Shown here: positions 51,436 to 61,120 of the stretch, in pieces
Numbering within the stretch: position 1 is the stretch's first letter
Layout of the letters: every line of letters begins with the position of its first letter
Source: Morganella morganii
Lineage (GTDB): Bacteria > Pseudomonadota > Gammaproteobacteria > Enterobacterales > Enterobacteriaceae
Assembly (NCBI RefSeq): GCF_003996855.1
Contig: NZ_NRQY01000001.1
Location: forward strand, 2,598,351-2,662,350
Length of the DNA stretch: 64,000 nucleotides
Direction: 5' to 3'
The notes under the pieces: model-generated
Told to the model about the DNA's origin: nothing
Databases searched by the model: none
What the model saw: the letters and a program-made list of their open reading frames with translations, nothing else
Translations under genes and position numbers: made by a program

Positions 51436-53146
51436 TTAAACTGCCATCTGTCCCTGCTGTAACATTGATTTTATTCGCTGAAAAGAGTCATTTCCGTATT
51501 TACTTACTTTTTCGTTCAGCGCAATCAGATCCTTTTGTGACTCAGAAAACGCAGCCATTATCTGATTCATGAGATCTGTTATTCTGTCCATTAATACCAA
51601 ATCCACATCCATATCTGCACGATGACGGATAATATCAGCCTGCAACACGCCATTTGTCACAGAGCTGGCACTGTTTATAATTGTTGATGTCATCATTAAA
51701 CTAATCCGCATGGTCTGTATTTGAGCAAAAGCACTGTTCATTGCCGCCTGCATTGCTTCTGATGCAAATTTAGCCGTAATTTTCCCTGCAATTGCTCCCC
51801 CTGCTGAAGCAACCGCAATAAATAATGCCATTACCACAACAACGGCCAGCACCATACCGACGATTTCCATGGTTTTTTCCAGTTTTTTCAGTTCTTCCGG
51901 CGATTTTTCCTGTGCTTTAGCTATTTCCATGGCAATCTCTTTAATAAACTTTTGGATGACTTCCACCAGTTTGGTTACCGGCTCCATAATTTTTGCCATA
52001 ATATCAGGGCCACCCGCCGCTTTTACGACTTCACTGACAATGGTCATAATAACAATGACCGCTGCCAGTGCTTTTGCCATTAAACCACCGGTCAGAGCAG
52101 TTAATACCGCCATAATTGCAGTCAGCAATGGTCCGAGCCACTTAAATAAAGCCTGAAGACGTTCTGCTTTCTTTATTTTTTCTGCAATATCTGCTGCATC
52201 TTTATCTGTTTTTACCTGTAATGCTGACTGCTGTAAACGAGCCAGATCACGATCATTTTCCAGTTTTTTCTGCGCTATTTGATCACGTAAATCAGCCAGC
52301 TTTCCCATCAAAACTGCGAGTGAATTATTATACTCAACTGTATTTTTATTATTCATACTGATCAAAGATTGTGCTGCCGACAAACACTCTTTTGCCGACG
52401 CCAGAATTCCGGCCATATTATTCAGTGTATTTAACTCTGATGTCAGTAACGCTAATTTTTCAGGTTCTATCACCCACATCTGATCTTTTATTTTAGGAAG
52501 ACTAATAACATCATTCAGTAACTTTTCCAGCAAAGCCACTTTATCTCCTGCATCACCACCTTTTTCAGAAAAAATTTTCAGGATATTATCAACACCCAGC
52601 TTCCTGTTAAAAAATACCGAGAACTCATCTTTATTATTATATTTTTATCTTCTGTGAAGAATAATCTGATGCTATCAGACATCTCATCACAGTTATTAAT
52701 GACAGAAAAGTAATACTCTGATAACTCGTCAACATAGCTAAGAAGAACATCCGCATAATTATTAATCTCTTCAGATAACTCAGATTCTTTTTTTGCTGAC
52801 CAGATATTTTTCATTACATTATTATTAATGCTTTGATTTATTCCTGCATTTTTGATCTGCTCACCGGAAAGGTTGTCAGATAATAGTGAAAACAGTTCAC
52901 TGATTGACATTTTTTCGCTGATGTTTTATCATCATGTTGTCTTCCTGACTGCTTGCCGTTGAGCTGTGGCTTTGTTTTTTTCGTGTTTTCCCGGATAGAC
53001 TTTTCACCCAGTTCCTCAATAATTTTTTCAGAATGAATGATATCCTCCTGCTGGTTAACAACTTTATTTTTTTCTGTGTCATCAATTCCCCCGATTATCC
53101 CTCCGGGAACACTTAATTGTGCGGTTTTAATTCCTGATACATCCAT
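51436..53146 (-). CDS. sctE: type III secretion major translocator SctE (SipB/IpaB-like), two frameshifts
   Basis: The pore-forming translocator. Three reading-frame segments join by adding one A in each of two A runs: about 52915 (GCG-A7-TG, giving SAKKMSISELFSLL) and about 52631 (IIIKDEFSVFFNRKLGVDNILK). The repaired protein is about 570 residues, close to SipB. It has a coiled-coil first half, then two hydrophobic hairpins (WLGPLLTAIMAVLTALTGGLMAKALAAVIVIM; VGMVLAVVVVMALFIAVASAGGAIAG, quoted partly) and a C-terminal helix. An AAGGGTG Shine-Dalgarno precedes ATG 53146. It needs the SicA-like chaperone encoded upstream. Confidence 0.87.
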
Positions 53147-53161
53147 GTATTCACCCTTATT

Positions 53162-54462
53162 TTAAATACGTAAAAAACCCTTTAATTCCTGAGTTAATTC
53201 ACTGATCATTGTGGTGATAACTCTGAGCATATTATCATAATTACTATTAATCGTATTATATCTCTGAGAAAATTCATCAAGCGTCATCTGGAGTTCTTTT
53301 TTAATTCCATCCATAATGGTGTTATATGAGTTTATTTTCCCATGATCTAATTCCTACTCTTCATTTATTCCGGCTTTTGCCTTTTCAAAGTAACTTGACT
53401 TTAATTTATCATTAAATATATTACTGGCTTTATTCAATGCCTCTTTATACAATGAAGATACCGATAAGTAATCATCATTAATGAAATTAAATTTCTTTAA
53501 CTTCTCAAGTGAAACATCAAAACCTGTATTTATTTCTTCGTAACTTTCATTTTTTACAGATATATCCAGCCACCTGAATAGTGCATCCGACATAACTATA
53601 ACATCAGCCATGCCGACTACCTTGACTAATTTACCATTGCTATCTGTTTCTGTTTTTATTTTTTTATAACCTGAGTTCCTGACACTGGTTTCTTTATAAC
53701 AGAAAAGAAATATTTCATTTTACTTATGGCATTACTGTAATTAACTTTAGAATCAATTAATTCGCCATCGACATAGATGGAGCAATTATCGATTCCATTG
53801 CTGGTATCTATTTCAAACCGTCCTTTATATATTGAACAGTCCTTTCCATCACTATTTTTCAAATCACCAGTAACCGGATAGTACTTCATTAACTGCAAAT
53901 GCAGATCATAATAAAACAAATTTTGTCTGAATTTTGTTTTTTTGCCATCATCAATTACGCCTCTGGAATACTCTCCATATGAACTTAATAACTTTGTTAA
54001 TGATTTATAAAATTCAGTGTATTGGCTAAACCCGTCACGATAACATCTTACACTGATATTATGTCCATATTTTGATGCAACATCCATCTTGTCAACAAAA
54101 TAGCCAAAGGTAACCATTTCTTTTTTTAAGAAAAAATATTGAATATCTTCCTGCACATCCTTTATTTTATCTGAAAGATCATTCCCTGTAGTCAGCAAGA
54201 AATTTTTAACACCTGGGGTGTTTATTATTTCGTTATATTTGCCCAGCTCTTCTGACGCTTGTTTTTCTGTTATCATTGGATCTGACAAAACTGAGTTTAT
54301 TTCACATAACGTATTATAAAAAAAACTCAAAATTTTCTCATCAACTGTAATATCCAGTAAACTATCATCCCTCACCCCGAAATTTCTATATTCGCCTTGG
54401 TTAGTTTTATTTTCAATACCGGACATACCGGACTCTATATTATAATAATTATTTATATTCAC
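53162..54462 (-). pseudogene. sctA: needle-tip protein SctA (SipD/IpaD-like), one frameshift and one in-frame amber codon
   Basis: The middle resembles IpaD/SipD (EEMVTFGYF-type helix, YTEFYKSLTKLLSSYGEYS) and the C-terminus is diagnostic: TLDEFSQRYNTINSNYDNML ... ISELTQELKGFLRI, the terminal coiled-coil helix. A missing A in an A run at about 53662-53668 breaks the frame (VIKKIKTETDSNGKLV after repair). In the restored frame a TAG at 53354-53356 interrupts NEE-stop-ELDHGKINSYNT. The total would be about 433 codons, longer than SipD (343) because of an extended N-terminal/middle part. It sits between chaperone and SctE, unlike SPI-1 where the tip gene is last. Confidence 0.78.
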
Positions 54463-54926
54463 GTATTATCCTCCAGCATTGATATATAATCTAATGACTG
54501 CTCTCTTTCGTTATCGCTGCATGCCATTGATATACACTGTCTGAAACTGGTAATCGCTAAATCTTTATCACCAGAGAACAAGTAACTCTGGCCTATATAA
54601 AACCAGGCAGATGCATTACTTTCATCCAGACTGATAGCCAGTGAATAGAGATTAATCGCTTTTTGATATTGTTTTTGAACCTGTTTTACCGCAGCCAGTC
54701 CCAGTAAATAATTAACATTACTGAAATCATAAAGGCACAGTGACCTGAAAATTTTCTCAGCCTGTTCGATAAGGCCTTTGTCATAATAATCACAGGCTAA
54801 TGAGTAAACATTACTGAAATCATGGCCTTTGTCCTGTCTGAATATATCAGAAAATGATCCATTTTCCAGATAAGTGAAAATTTGTTCCACAAAGGACTTT
54901 ATATCTGAATTAATACTGTCATCCAT
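54459..54926 (-). CDS. sicA: translocator chaperone SicA/IpgC-like (TPR, class II)
   Basis: A 155-residue tetratricopeptide chaperone that holds translocators before secretion. Three TPR units are visible: SLACDYYDKGLIEQAEKIFRSLCLYD, NYLLGLAAVKQVQKQYQKAINLYSLAISLD and AWFYIGQSYLFSGDKDLAITSFRQCI (quoted partly). In SPI-1, SicA also co-activates InvF. Overlaps the tip gene by 4 bases and lies 107 bases after sctU, the only large gap in the operon. Confidence 0.88.
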   Translation of the reverse strand: MDDSINSDIKSFVEQIFTYLENGSFSDIFRQDKGHDFSNVYSLACDYYDKGLIEQAEKIFRSLCLYDFSNVNYLLGLAAVKQVQKQYQKAINLYSLAISLDESNASAWFYIGQSYLFSGDKDLAITSFRQCISMACSDNEREQSLDYISMLEDNT

Positions 54927-55033
54927 AACAATACTCCTTAATAATATCTGATTATCAAGTCAGGCAATACTATCTGATTGCACTGATAATCACTTTCATA
55001 AAATACGCCTCAGCATCATTCTGCTGATATACA

Positions 55034-56083
55034 TTAGTGCGGTTCTGTACCGGCAAGTGCGGCCTGCTCTGCATCATTCAGCCACAGCAAAAGATCCAGA
55101 AATTTATCCAGATCATCATCAATAATGGTGTCAAAGACATGGTATTTTCTGAATAACGTCCGGGCCAGACGGATATCCCGCACCACCGGCACCTTGTGTT
55201 TTTCCGCATACCGGCGGACCGCCAGTGCATATTCACCTTTCTCTTTAACGGTAATCAGCGGCATAATGCCATTTTCCGGATCAAGATAGATAGCTACTGC
55301 AATATGAACCGGATTTACCACCACGACATCCGAATTCTTTATCAGTGCTTTACTTTCCGCATTCAGCAATTCCCGGTGCTGCTGTTTACGGGCAGATTTT
55401 ATCTCCTGATTACCCTCGCTATTTTTATATTCTTGTTTAACCTCATGTTTTTCCATTTTCATATCACTAAAAAAGAAAAAATATTCGACGATATAATCAA
55501 TCACCAGTAATGGCATCAATAAGAGAATAAAAATAAAAATATAATGGCCCGTGAAATATAAAAAACTATTATTGATTTCAGAGAAAGGCGCTGTAATTAC
55601 CTGAAAAAGATCACCGGTATACAGATAAATAAAAGCATAACCGGCTGAGAAATAGACAATCAGTGATATCAGTGCTTTGACCAGGTTTTTCAGTGACTTT
55701 TTGGTGAAAATGCGTTTAAACCCTGCGATCGGGTCAATTTTCTTTAAATCAAATTTAATCGCTTCGGTAGCAATGGCAAAGCGGGTCTGCATCAGAGAGA
55801 CAAAGCTGACACTCACACTGCATAATATAATCAGCGGTAACACCATCTGAAAAAAAATATCCGATAACATCTGGATATACACCGGGAGAGACAGATGATT
55901 CACATTGCGTAATACTGTCTGGTAAAAACGGCTGAATGCTGACCAGTCGGCAATATAAAGCAGATACGCTATCCCTGTCGTATATCCGGTTGTGGAAAGC
56001 AGTTCTTTATATTTGAATGCATTCCCTTTCTTCGATTCATCCTTCAGTTTTTTACTGGTGGGTTTTTCTGTTTTTTCAGCCAT
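55034..56083 (-). CDS. sctU: type III export switch protein SctU (SpaS-like)
   Basis: A 349-residue export-gate protein with four hydrophobic segments in its N-terminal half and a cytoplasmic autocleaving domain (from about 210). It switches secretion from needle to translocators. The cleavage motif reads NPVH at residues 257-260 in place of the nearly universal NPTH; the Asn-Pro bond is still present. C-terminal KVPVVRDIRLARTLF and DFDTIIDDD-type ends are typical. Overlaps sctT by 8 bases. Confidence 0.92.
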   Translation of the reverse strand: MAEKTEKPTSKKLKDESKKGNAFKYKELLSTTGYTTGIAYLLYIADWSAFSRFYQTVLRNVNHLSLPVYIQMLSDIFFQMVLPLIILCSVSVSFVSLMQTRFAIATEAIKFDLKKIDPIAGFKRIFTKKSLKNLVKALISLIVYFSAGYAFIYLYTGDLFQVITAPFSEINNSFLYFTGHYIFIFILLLMPLLVIDYIVEYFFFFSDMKMEKHEVKQEYKNSEGNQEIKSARKQQHRELLNAESKALIKNSDVVVVNPVHIAVAIYLDPENGIMPLITVKEKGEYALAVRRYAEKHKVPVVRDIRLARTLFRKYHVFDTIIDDDLDKFLDLLLWLNDAEQAALAGTEPH

Positions 56084-56837
56084 CGATCCCCCTGAGAAAA
56101 TGTGTCACCGGGGAAGTATCAAACAGCACAGTCACATCCGTCACCGTCGTGCTGCGAAACAGCAGCAGCACCAGCAAAAAGGCAATAATACTTTTTATTG
56201 AAAGCGATAATGAAAACGGATTCAGTTGTGAATTATACAAGGCCAGAATGCCCAGGCTGACTTCAGAAATAAATAAAATAATCAGTATCGGCATACAAAA
56301 CAGCAAAGAAAGTGACAAGCTGTTTGTCAGCCAGTCAAATACAGCTGTATAACGTATTTCTGTCAGTAATGTGCCGGGCGGTAATAAATGAAAACTGTTC
56401 TGAACTGAGGCCATCAGTAATACTAGGCCATCATTGAGCAGAAAAAAAGAGACGGAAAACAGGTTCATAAAGGTGGAAAACGGCGAAGCATCTGTCCCGG
56501 TTGTCGGGTCAGCCGTATCACTGATATTCGCGCCGCGCTGATTATCAATATATTCGCCGAAAGCAGAAAAAATAAAAAACGGCGTGCTGTAAATCAATCC
56601 CATGACAGTACCGGTAATGATTTCGCTCAGTACACTGAACAGTGAAATATCCCCGCCGGAATGATCTTCATTTCCGCCAAGACACAAAGCAAGAATAAAA
56701 ACCACAATCCCCCGGGATGTCCGGCTGAGAATAAATTTATCATTCAGAAACGGTAAAAAAGAGAAAGCCGCAAATAGCCGCACGCTGCTGAACAGCACAC
56801 TCTGAAGCAGATCATGAAGCCAGGAGAATAAGAGCAC
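56076..56837 (-). CDS. sctT: type III export apparatus protein SctT (SpaR-like)
   Basis: A 253-residue hydrophobic export-gate component (FliR homologue). LFAAFSFLPFLNDKFILSRTSRGIVVFILAL and GEYIDNQRGANISDTADPTTG (quoted partly) match the SpaR family; the DNQRGAN loop is diagnostic. Follows sctS by 6 bases. Confidence 0.9.
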   Translation of the reverse strand: MLLFSWLHDLLQSVLFSSVRLFAAFSFLPFLNDKFILSRTSRGIVVFILALCLGGNEDHSGGDISLFSVLSEIITGTVMGLIYSTPFFIFSAFGEYIDNQRGANISDTADPTTGTDASPFSTFMNLFSVSFFLLNDGLVLLMASVQNSFHLLPPGTLLTEIRYTAVFDWLTNSLSLSLLFCMPILIILFISEVSLGILALYNSQLNPFSLSLSIKSIIAFLLVLLLFRSTTVTDVTVLFDTSPVTHFLRGIDG

Positions 56838-56843
56838 CGGAAA

Positions 56844-57110
56844 TTAATCTGCCGCCGTTGCACTGAGCGCCAGTGAAAACATTTCGCGGGCATAATTAAG
56901 CATAGAATCCCCCAGCCAGGTAAGCTGCATTAAGATGCAGATGAATACGGCGATAAGTTTCAGCCCGAAGGGCAGTGTTTGTTCCTGGATCTGAGTGACT
57001 GTTTGCAGCAGGCCGACAGTCAGCCCCACCACGGTAGCCACAGTAACCGGCAACAGGGACAACATAATCACCAGATAAATCCCTTTATTCGCCGCATAAA
57101 TAGCATCCAT
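56844..57110 (-). CDS. sctS: type III export apparatus protein SctS (SpaQ-like)
   Basis: An 88-residue protein with two membrane hairpins, the FliQ homologue of the export gate: YLVIMLSLLPVTVATVVGLTVG, LQTVTQIQEQTLPFGLKLIAV. The start at 57110 is 1 base after the sctR stop, giving the family length; upstream codons in the same frame are shadow sequence. Confidence 0.9.
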   Translation of the reverse strand: MDAIYAANKGIYLVIMLSLLPVTVATVVGLTVGLLQTVTQIQEQTLPFGLKLIAVFICILMQLTWLGDSMLNYAREMFSLALSATAAD

Positions 57111-57111
57111 G

Positions 57112-57771
57112 TTAAATATCCATAAGTTCAAGGTACTGGGACACCAGACTGGCAGATAACAGCGACCAGCCATCCAGGGCAATAAATAAGATCAGTTTGA
57201 TCGGCACCGAGAGTGTCACAGGACTCATCATCATCCCCAGAGCCAGCAGAACACTGGATACCACCAGGTCAATCACGATAAACGGCAGATAGAGATAGAA
57301 ACTGATCAGAAAGGCAGATTTGATTTCCCCCAGTGCATAGGCGGCCAGCAACGGAAAAAAGGCAATCTCACGGGCATCATTCAGTTCCGGATCGGTGTCT
57401 TCATCAACACTGGTTTGCGCAAAAAAAGACAGCAGGGGTTTATCGGCATAACGGAAAAGATAGCGCCGGTAATCCAGCACCCCCTCATCCGCAAAACGCG
57501 ACAATGATTCCGGTTGTGATAATTCAACAGGATTTTCAGCCACATAGTGATACGTTTTACTGACCAGCGGAAACATTACCACCATCGCCAGAATAAACGC
57601 CACGGCGTTGAGCACCATATTTGACGGTACCTGCTGAACGCCCAGAGCATTACGTACCATCACAAAAACAATGGAAAATTTAAGATAACAGGTTCCTGCC
57701 GCCAGAATAAACGGTAAAACGGATGCAGCGGCCAGCATCAGCATCATCGAAACAGTGCTGTCAGTCATCAT
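57112..57771 (-). CDS. sctR: type III export apparatus protein SctR (SpaP-like)
   Basis: A 219-residue FliP homologue with four membrane segments, forming the export pore with SctS and SctT. LKFSIVFVMVRNALGVQQVPSNMVLNAVA and YLPFIVIDLVVSSVLLALGMMM (quoted partly) are classic FliP/SpaP stretches. Overlaps sctQ by 4 bases. Confidence 0.92.
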   Translation of the reverse strand: MMTDSTVSMMLMLAAASVLPFILAAGTCYLKFSIVFVMVRNALGVQQVPSNMVLNAVAFILAMVVMFPLVSKTYHYVAENPVELSQPESLSRFADEGVLDYRRYLFRYADKPLLSFFAQTSVDEDTDPELNDAREIAFFPLLAAYALGEIKSAFLISFYLYLPFIVIDLVVSSVLLALGMMMSPVTLSVPIKLILFIALDGWSLLSASLVSQYLELMDI

Positions 57772-58625
57772 TCACCCTTTTGAAAGATATGATGAATTTC
57801 CACAGCGTACTGATCGGCGACACGTACCAGCTCCCCCTGAGCAAAACGCTGCCCGCTGATTTCCAGCGTGATCAGATGATTATCCGCCGCCGGCAGCGCC
57901 AGTTTATCTCCCGGTTGCAGCACCATCAGTTCAGATAGCGGAAACACCCTGCGATACTGCAAAAAATCCACCTGAACCGGTATTCTGCCGCTGTCAAAAA
58001 CCGCATTTTCCGGTACGGAGACCGGCTCTTCCGGAATGATCCCGCGTGCGGTGATAACCGTTTCGTCCTGCTCCTGTTTCAGTGTCATCTGAAAATAGCC
58101 TCCTGCTCTCAGAAATCGCTGGTTTTGTGTAATGAAAAGAACATCACCTTCATTAATTTGCTGAATCACACCAGTGAATGTCCGGGTTGAACCAATATAA
58201 ATCCCGGCATTCACCGGGACAGAAAAATCCGGTATCAGCGGCATACCGGTAATATCAAACCGGCCTTTTGCACCTGTCAGACAGAAATCAATACCCTCAC
58301 CGCTGAATGCCAGCCTGCGGGTGAAATCCGCCGGAGGAATTTCAGTACTGAATTCCGGAAAATAGTATTCGGGTGAGAAAAAAGGCAGCCTGATCGCTTT
58401 CTTATGTTCATTAATCAGTTCAATCAGATATTGTTCCGGAATGATTTCCCACGGAATATTATTTTCACCAATCAGATAATGAAGCAATGACTCAACATCA
58501 ATTAATACATTCAATATATTCTGTGTATTAGTAAGGCAGCAATTAATAACACGCCTACCATTCCCTTTCTTCTCAGGAAGGTAACAACTCAGGTATTCCA
58601 TTGCCTGACATGTGTCATAATACAT
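57768..58625 (-). CDS. sctQ: type III cytoplasmic ring (sorting platform) protein SctQ (SpaO-like)
   Basis: A 285-residue C-ring component. The N-terminal part is family-variable; the C-terminal SpoA domain is visible (RIPVQVDFLQYRRVFPLSELMVLQPGDKLAL ... ITLEISGQRFAQGELVRVADQYAVEI, quoted partly), as in SpaO/FliN. It organises sorting of substrates to the ATPase. An internal translation product (short SpaO) is known in the family; an internal start was not resolved. Confidence 0.87.
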   Translation of the reverse strand: MYYDTCQAMEYLSCYLPEKKGNGRRVINCCLTNTQNILNVLIDVESLLHYLIGENNIPWEIIPEQYLIELINEHKKAIRLPFFSPEYYFPEFSTEIPPADFTRRLAFSGEGIDFCLTGAKGRFDITGMPLIPDFSVPVNAGIYIGSTRTFTGVIQQINEGDVLFITQNQRFLRAGGYFQMTLKQEQDETVITARGIIPEEPVSVPENAVFDSGRIPVQVDFLQYRRVFPLSELMVLQPGDKLALPAADNHLITLEISGQRFAQGELVRVADQYAVEIHHIFQKGE

Positions 58626-58638
58626 TTATTTCACCTGC

Positions 58639-59432
58639 TTATAATATATCAATGCTATCAATTCCACTTATATTGACCATTGATTTAAGACGTCGCTTAA
58701 GTGGTTCTGATCCGGTTTCTAATTTAAACCGCCCCGGCTGTTCCCGGTAAATATACACCGGTTCCGGTGGTTGATATTTCTGTCTGAAATGATAAAAACA
58801 ATAATAATCAGGCCGGCTGCACTCCGAGAATAACTGATTTTTTCCGGTATGATGAACGATCTGAGATGTTTTTTCCTGAACTATTTTTTCCTGCTCATAA
58901 TACTGCAACGGAAGGTTCTTTACCTCCGGGTTTATCCCGTGAGCCGGAGACAGAGGAAACGCTGGTAATATCGCAGCAATACCTGCCTCCGCGCTGATAG
59001 CGGAGTCATAATGATCTCCGCTGGGAGGGTATTTCGCCGGGATATTGTCCGGTTCCTCCGCAGATATCACATTATCCGATATCACGTCAGACGACTCACC
59101 CGCCATATTTTCACAGGTAATATATTGAATAACATCATTATTAATTATTGTTCTTTTTATCTTATCCGGTTCTGAATGTGGCAGTACAATATTATATCCA
59201 CCCGGGTAATAATGTCTGTTATTTTTCATTCCACACAATAATGTTAATACATTTCCGCTATGAATTTTTTCGTCGCACTGATATCCGATCGAACAAACAA
59301 AAGGAACAGCATCATCATATTGTTTTTCTTTTTTCTTTTTACTATCCCTGATAAAAAGTCGGTTACTTGTTTGCTGACATAATTCCTGTGGCAAAAAAAA
59401 TCCGTCTCACTGTAGCAAGGTTTTATATTCAT
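58639..59432 (-). CDS. sctP: needle-length regulator SctP (SpaN/InvJ-like), probable frameshift
   Basis: A low-conservation, polar protein with the right position (between sctO and sctQ) for InvJ/SpaN. From ATG 59432 the frame runs MNIKPCYSETDFF and shifts at a T8 run (59393-59400); adding one T continues LPQELCQQTSNRLFIRDSKKKK. The repaired length is about 264 residues. A start at the TTG just after the run (59394) is the alternative. The C-terminal half (QPGRFKLETGSEPLKRRLKS) is weakly like Spa32/InvJ. Assignment rests mainly on order. Confidence 0.68.
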
Positions 59433-59464
59433 TATAGCTTCCCGCTTATATTTATAATATAAAT

Positions 59465-59905
59465 CTATTGTTCGCCATACTGCTCAAACTTAATAATTTT
59501 CTTTTTCAGGCTATGTATTTCTTTATTACTTTTATCAATAGCATCTGAAATCTGAACCAGCTGAAGGGATGATTCATCGGCCAGGGCCCGAACATCCAGG
59601 ATTTGTTTGCGGTATATTGCCTGTTTGCGCCGGAGCTCATTTAACTCTGTATAAGATAATAATCCACTGCACTCAAAATCGAGGATTTGTTTCTCCAATC
59701 CATTGATTAGCAACAATAATTTATCTTTATTTTCCTGCTCCTGCCTGCGGCGCTGATGCAGTTGAGCCAGTGCCGCCTGAGCATAATGCTCTTTCAGGCT
59801 GAAGTGCGCGACCAGTTGCTGCAATTCATTGCGTAAGCTGTTCAAGTAATCTGCCTGTCTCATCCGGTGCAACAGATTCTGCCGGTGACTGACATAAAAA
59901 ATCAC
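59465..59905 (-). CDS. sctO: type III stalk protein SctO (SpaM/InvI-like)
   Basis: A 146-residue, strongly coiled-coil protein rich in Gln, Leu and Lys (LQQLVAHFSLKEHYAQAAL; LRRKQAIYRKQILDVR), equivalent to FliJ, linking the ATPase to the export gate. The annotated start overlaps sctN by 80 bases; an internal ATG at 59863 would shorten it to 132 residues. Neither has a clear Shine-Dalgarno. Confidence 0.8.
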   Translation of the reverse strand: MIFYVSHRQNLLHRMRQADYLNSLRNELQQLVAHFSLKEHYAQAALAQLHQRRRQEQENKDKLLLLINGLEKQILDFECSGLLSYTELNELRRKQAIYRKQILDVRALADESSLQLVQISDAIDKSNKEIHSLKKKIIKFEQYGEQ

Positions 59906-61118
59906 GCATAGGTAACGTCAGTTCAACGGCCTTGTCATTATCCGTATTCAGCCCCGGTTTATACTCCCCGAGCTCCACCAGCAGTTTCAGTTCATTCTGT
60001 TTTGCCAGCAGTGTCCGGAAACGTCCCGCAGCCGCACGGTGCTGTAAAGAAACAATCTGCGGCATAACACGGCTGATACTGGCCGGGATATCAATCGCCG
60101 GATAGTGATTCTGCATTGCCAGCCGCCGTGAGAGGTAAATATGCCCGTCGAGAATGGAACGCACTTCATCACCGAAACCATCCGGCTCATTTTCACTATC
60201 AAGCAAAACCGTGTAAAAAGCGGTAATGACACCGGTTTTCGTGGCTCCGGGGCGTTCCAGCAGTGCCGGTAACTGCTCAAATACCGATGCCGGATACCCC
60301 AGCCGGACCGGGACTTCCCCGGCACTCAGCGCCACATCCCGCAATGCCCGGCCGTAACGGGTCAGTGAATCAGCAAACAGAATCACCTCTTTCCCTTCAT
60401 CACGGAAATATTCAGCCAGTGACGTTGCCACCAGCGCCGCATTACAGCGATCAACCGCCGGCTTATCGGATGTTGAGCAGACCAGAATGCATTTTGCCGC
60501 CTGCGGGCTGTTGCGCAGCTCGTCAATCAGTTCGGTCACTTCCCGTCCGCGTTCACCGATCAGAGCTATCACAAAAATATCAGCCTGCGCATGTGCAATC
60601 ATCATATTCATCAGCACCGTTTTGCCGCACTCGGCACCGGCAAAAATCCCCAGCCGCTGACCTTTTCCGCAGGTCAGCAGCGCATCAATGGCTTTCACGC
60701 CAGTCGGCAGGAGCTCCGTGATACGCCGCCGGGACAGGACATCCGGGGCCTCTCCGCTGACGAGCCGGGAAATAACCCGGTTATCCGGTTCCGTTATCTC
60801 ACTCAGACGGGCCAGCGTATTACCGGACGGATCAATCACCGAGCCCGGGATCTGCGGTGTGAATGTCAGTGTCACTGCACTGCCTGTCGGCGCGATAACC
60901 GTTGTCAGCGTCAGCCCGGATGCCTGTCCGATCAGGCTCAGCAGGGTGTTGTGCTCATTAAATCCCACCACCTGAGCCCGCCCGAGCAGCACGCGGCAGG
61001 TAAGATCCTGCCATAACAGGCAAATTTCCCTGATAAAGACATCCGGCAGCGGGGCTTCCAGGTAATATCCCCGGATATGCACCGGGAATGCCCGCCGGCT
61101 GAGCAGTGCATCAAGCAT
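59826..61118 (-). CDS. sctN: type III secretion ATPase SctN (InvC/Spa47-like)
   Basis: The hexameric ATPase that unfolds and feeds substrates. 430 residues from ATG 61118, the InvC length. Walker A GAECGKTVLM, ALIGERGREVTELIDEL, Walker B-type VILFADSLTRYGRALRDVALSAGE and the family IDGHIYLSRRLA-like segment are present. The start at 61118 has an AGGGG Shine-Dalgarno 7 bases upstream and lies 2 bases after the preceding stop, better than the 61148 start which overlaps it. Confidence 0.93.
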   Translation of the reverse strand: MLDALLSRRAFPVHIRGYYLEAPLPDVFIREICLLWQDLTCRVLLGRAQVVGFNEHNTLLSLIGQASGLTLTTVIAPTGSAVTLTFTPQIPGSVIDPSGNTLARLSEITEPDNRVISRLVSGEAPDVLSRRRITELLPTGVKAIDALLTCGKGQRLGIFAGAECGKTVLMNMMIAHAQADIFVIALIGERGREVTELIDELRNSPQAAKCILVCSTSDKPAVDRCNAALVATSLAEYFRDEGKEVILFADSLTRYGRALRDVALSAGEVPVRLGYPASVFEQLPALLERPGATKTGVITAFYTVLLDSENEPDGFGDEVRSILDGHIYLSRRLAMQNHYPAIDIPASISRVMPQIVSLQHRAAAGRFRTLLAKQNELKLLVELGEYKPGLNTDNDKAVELTLPMRDFLCQSPAESVAPDETGRLLEQLTQ

Positions 61119-61120
61119 GA

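Noticed and set aside
53894..54200. SctA-like gene read as LcrV type because it sits before the translocators as lcrV does in Yersinia.
   Set aside because: The C-terminal coil (EFSQRYNTINSNYDNML) is IpaD/SipD-like, and the rest of the operon is SPI-1/Mxi-Spa type.
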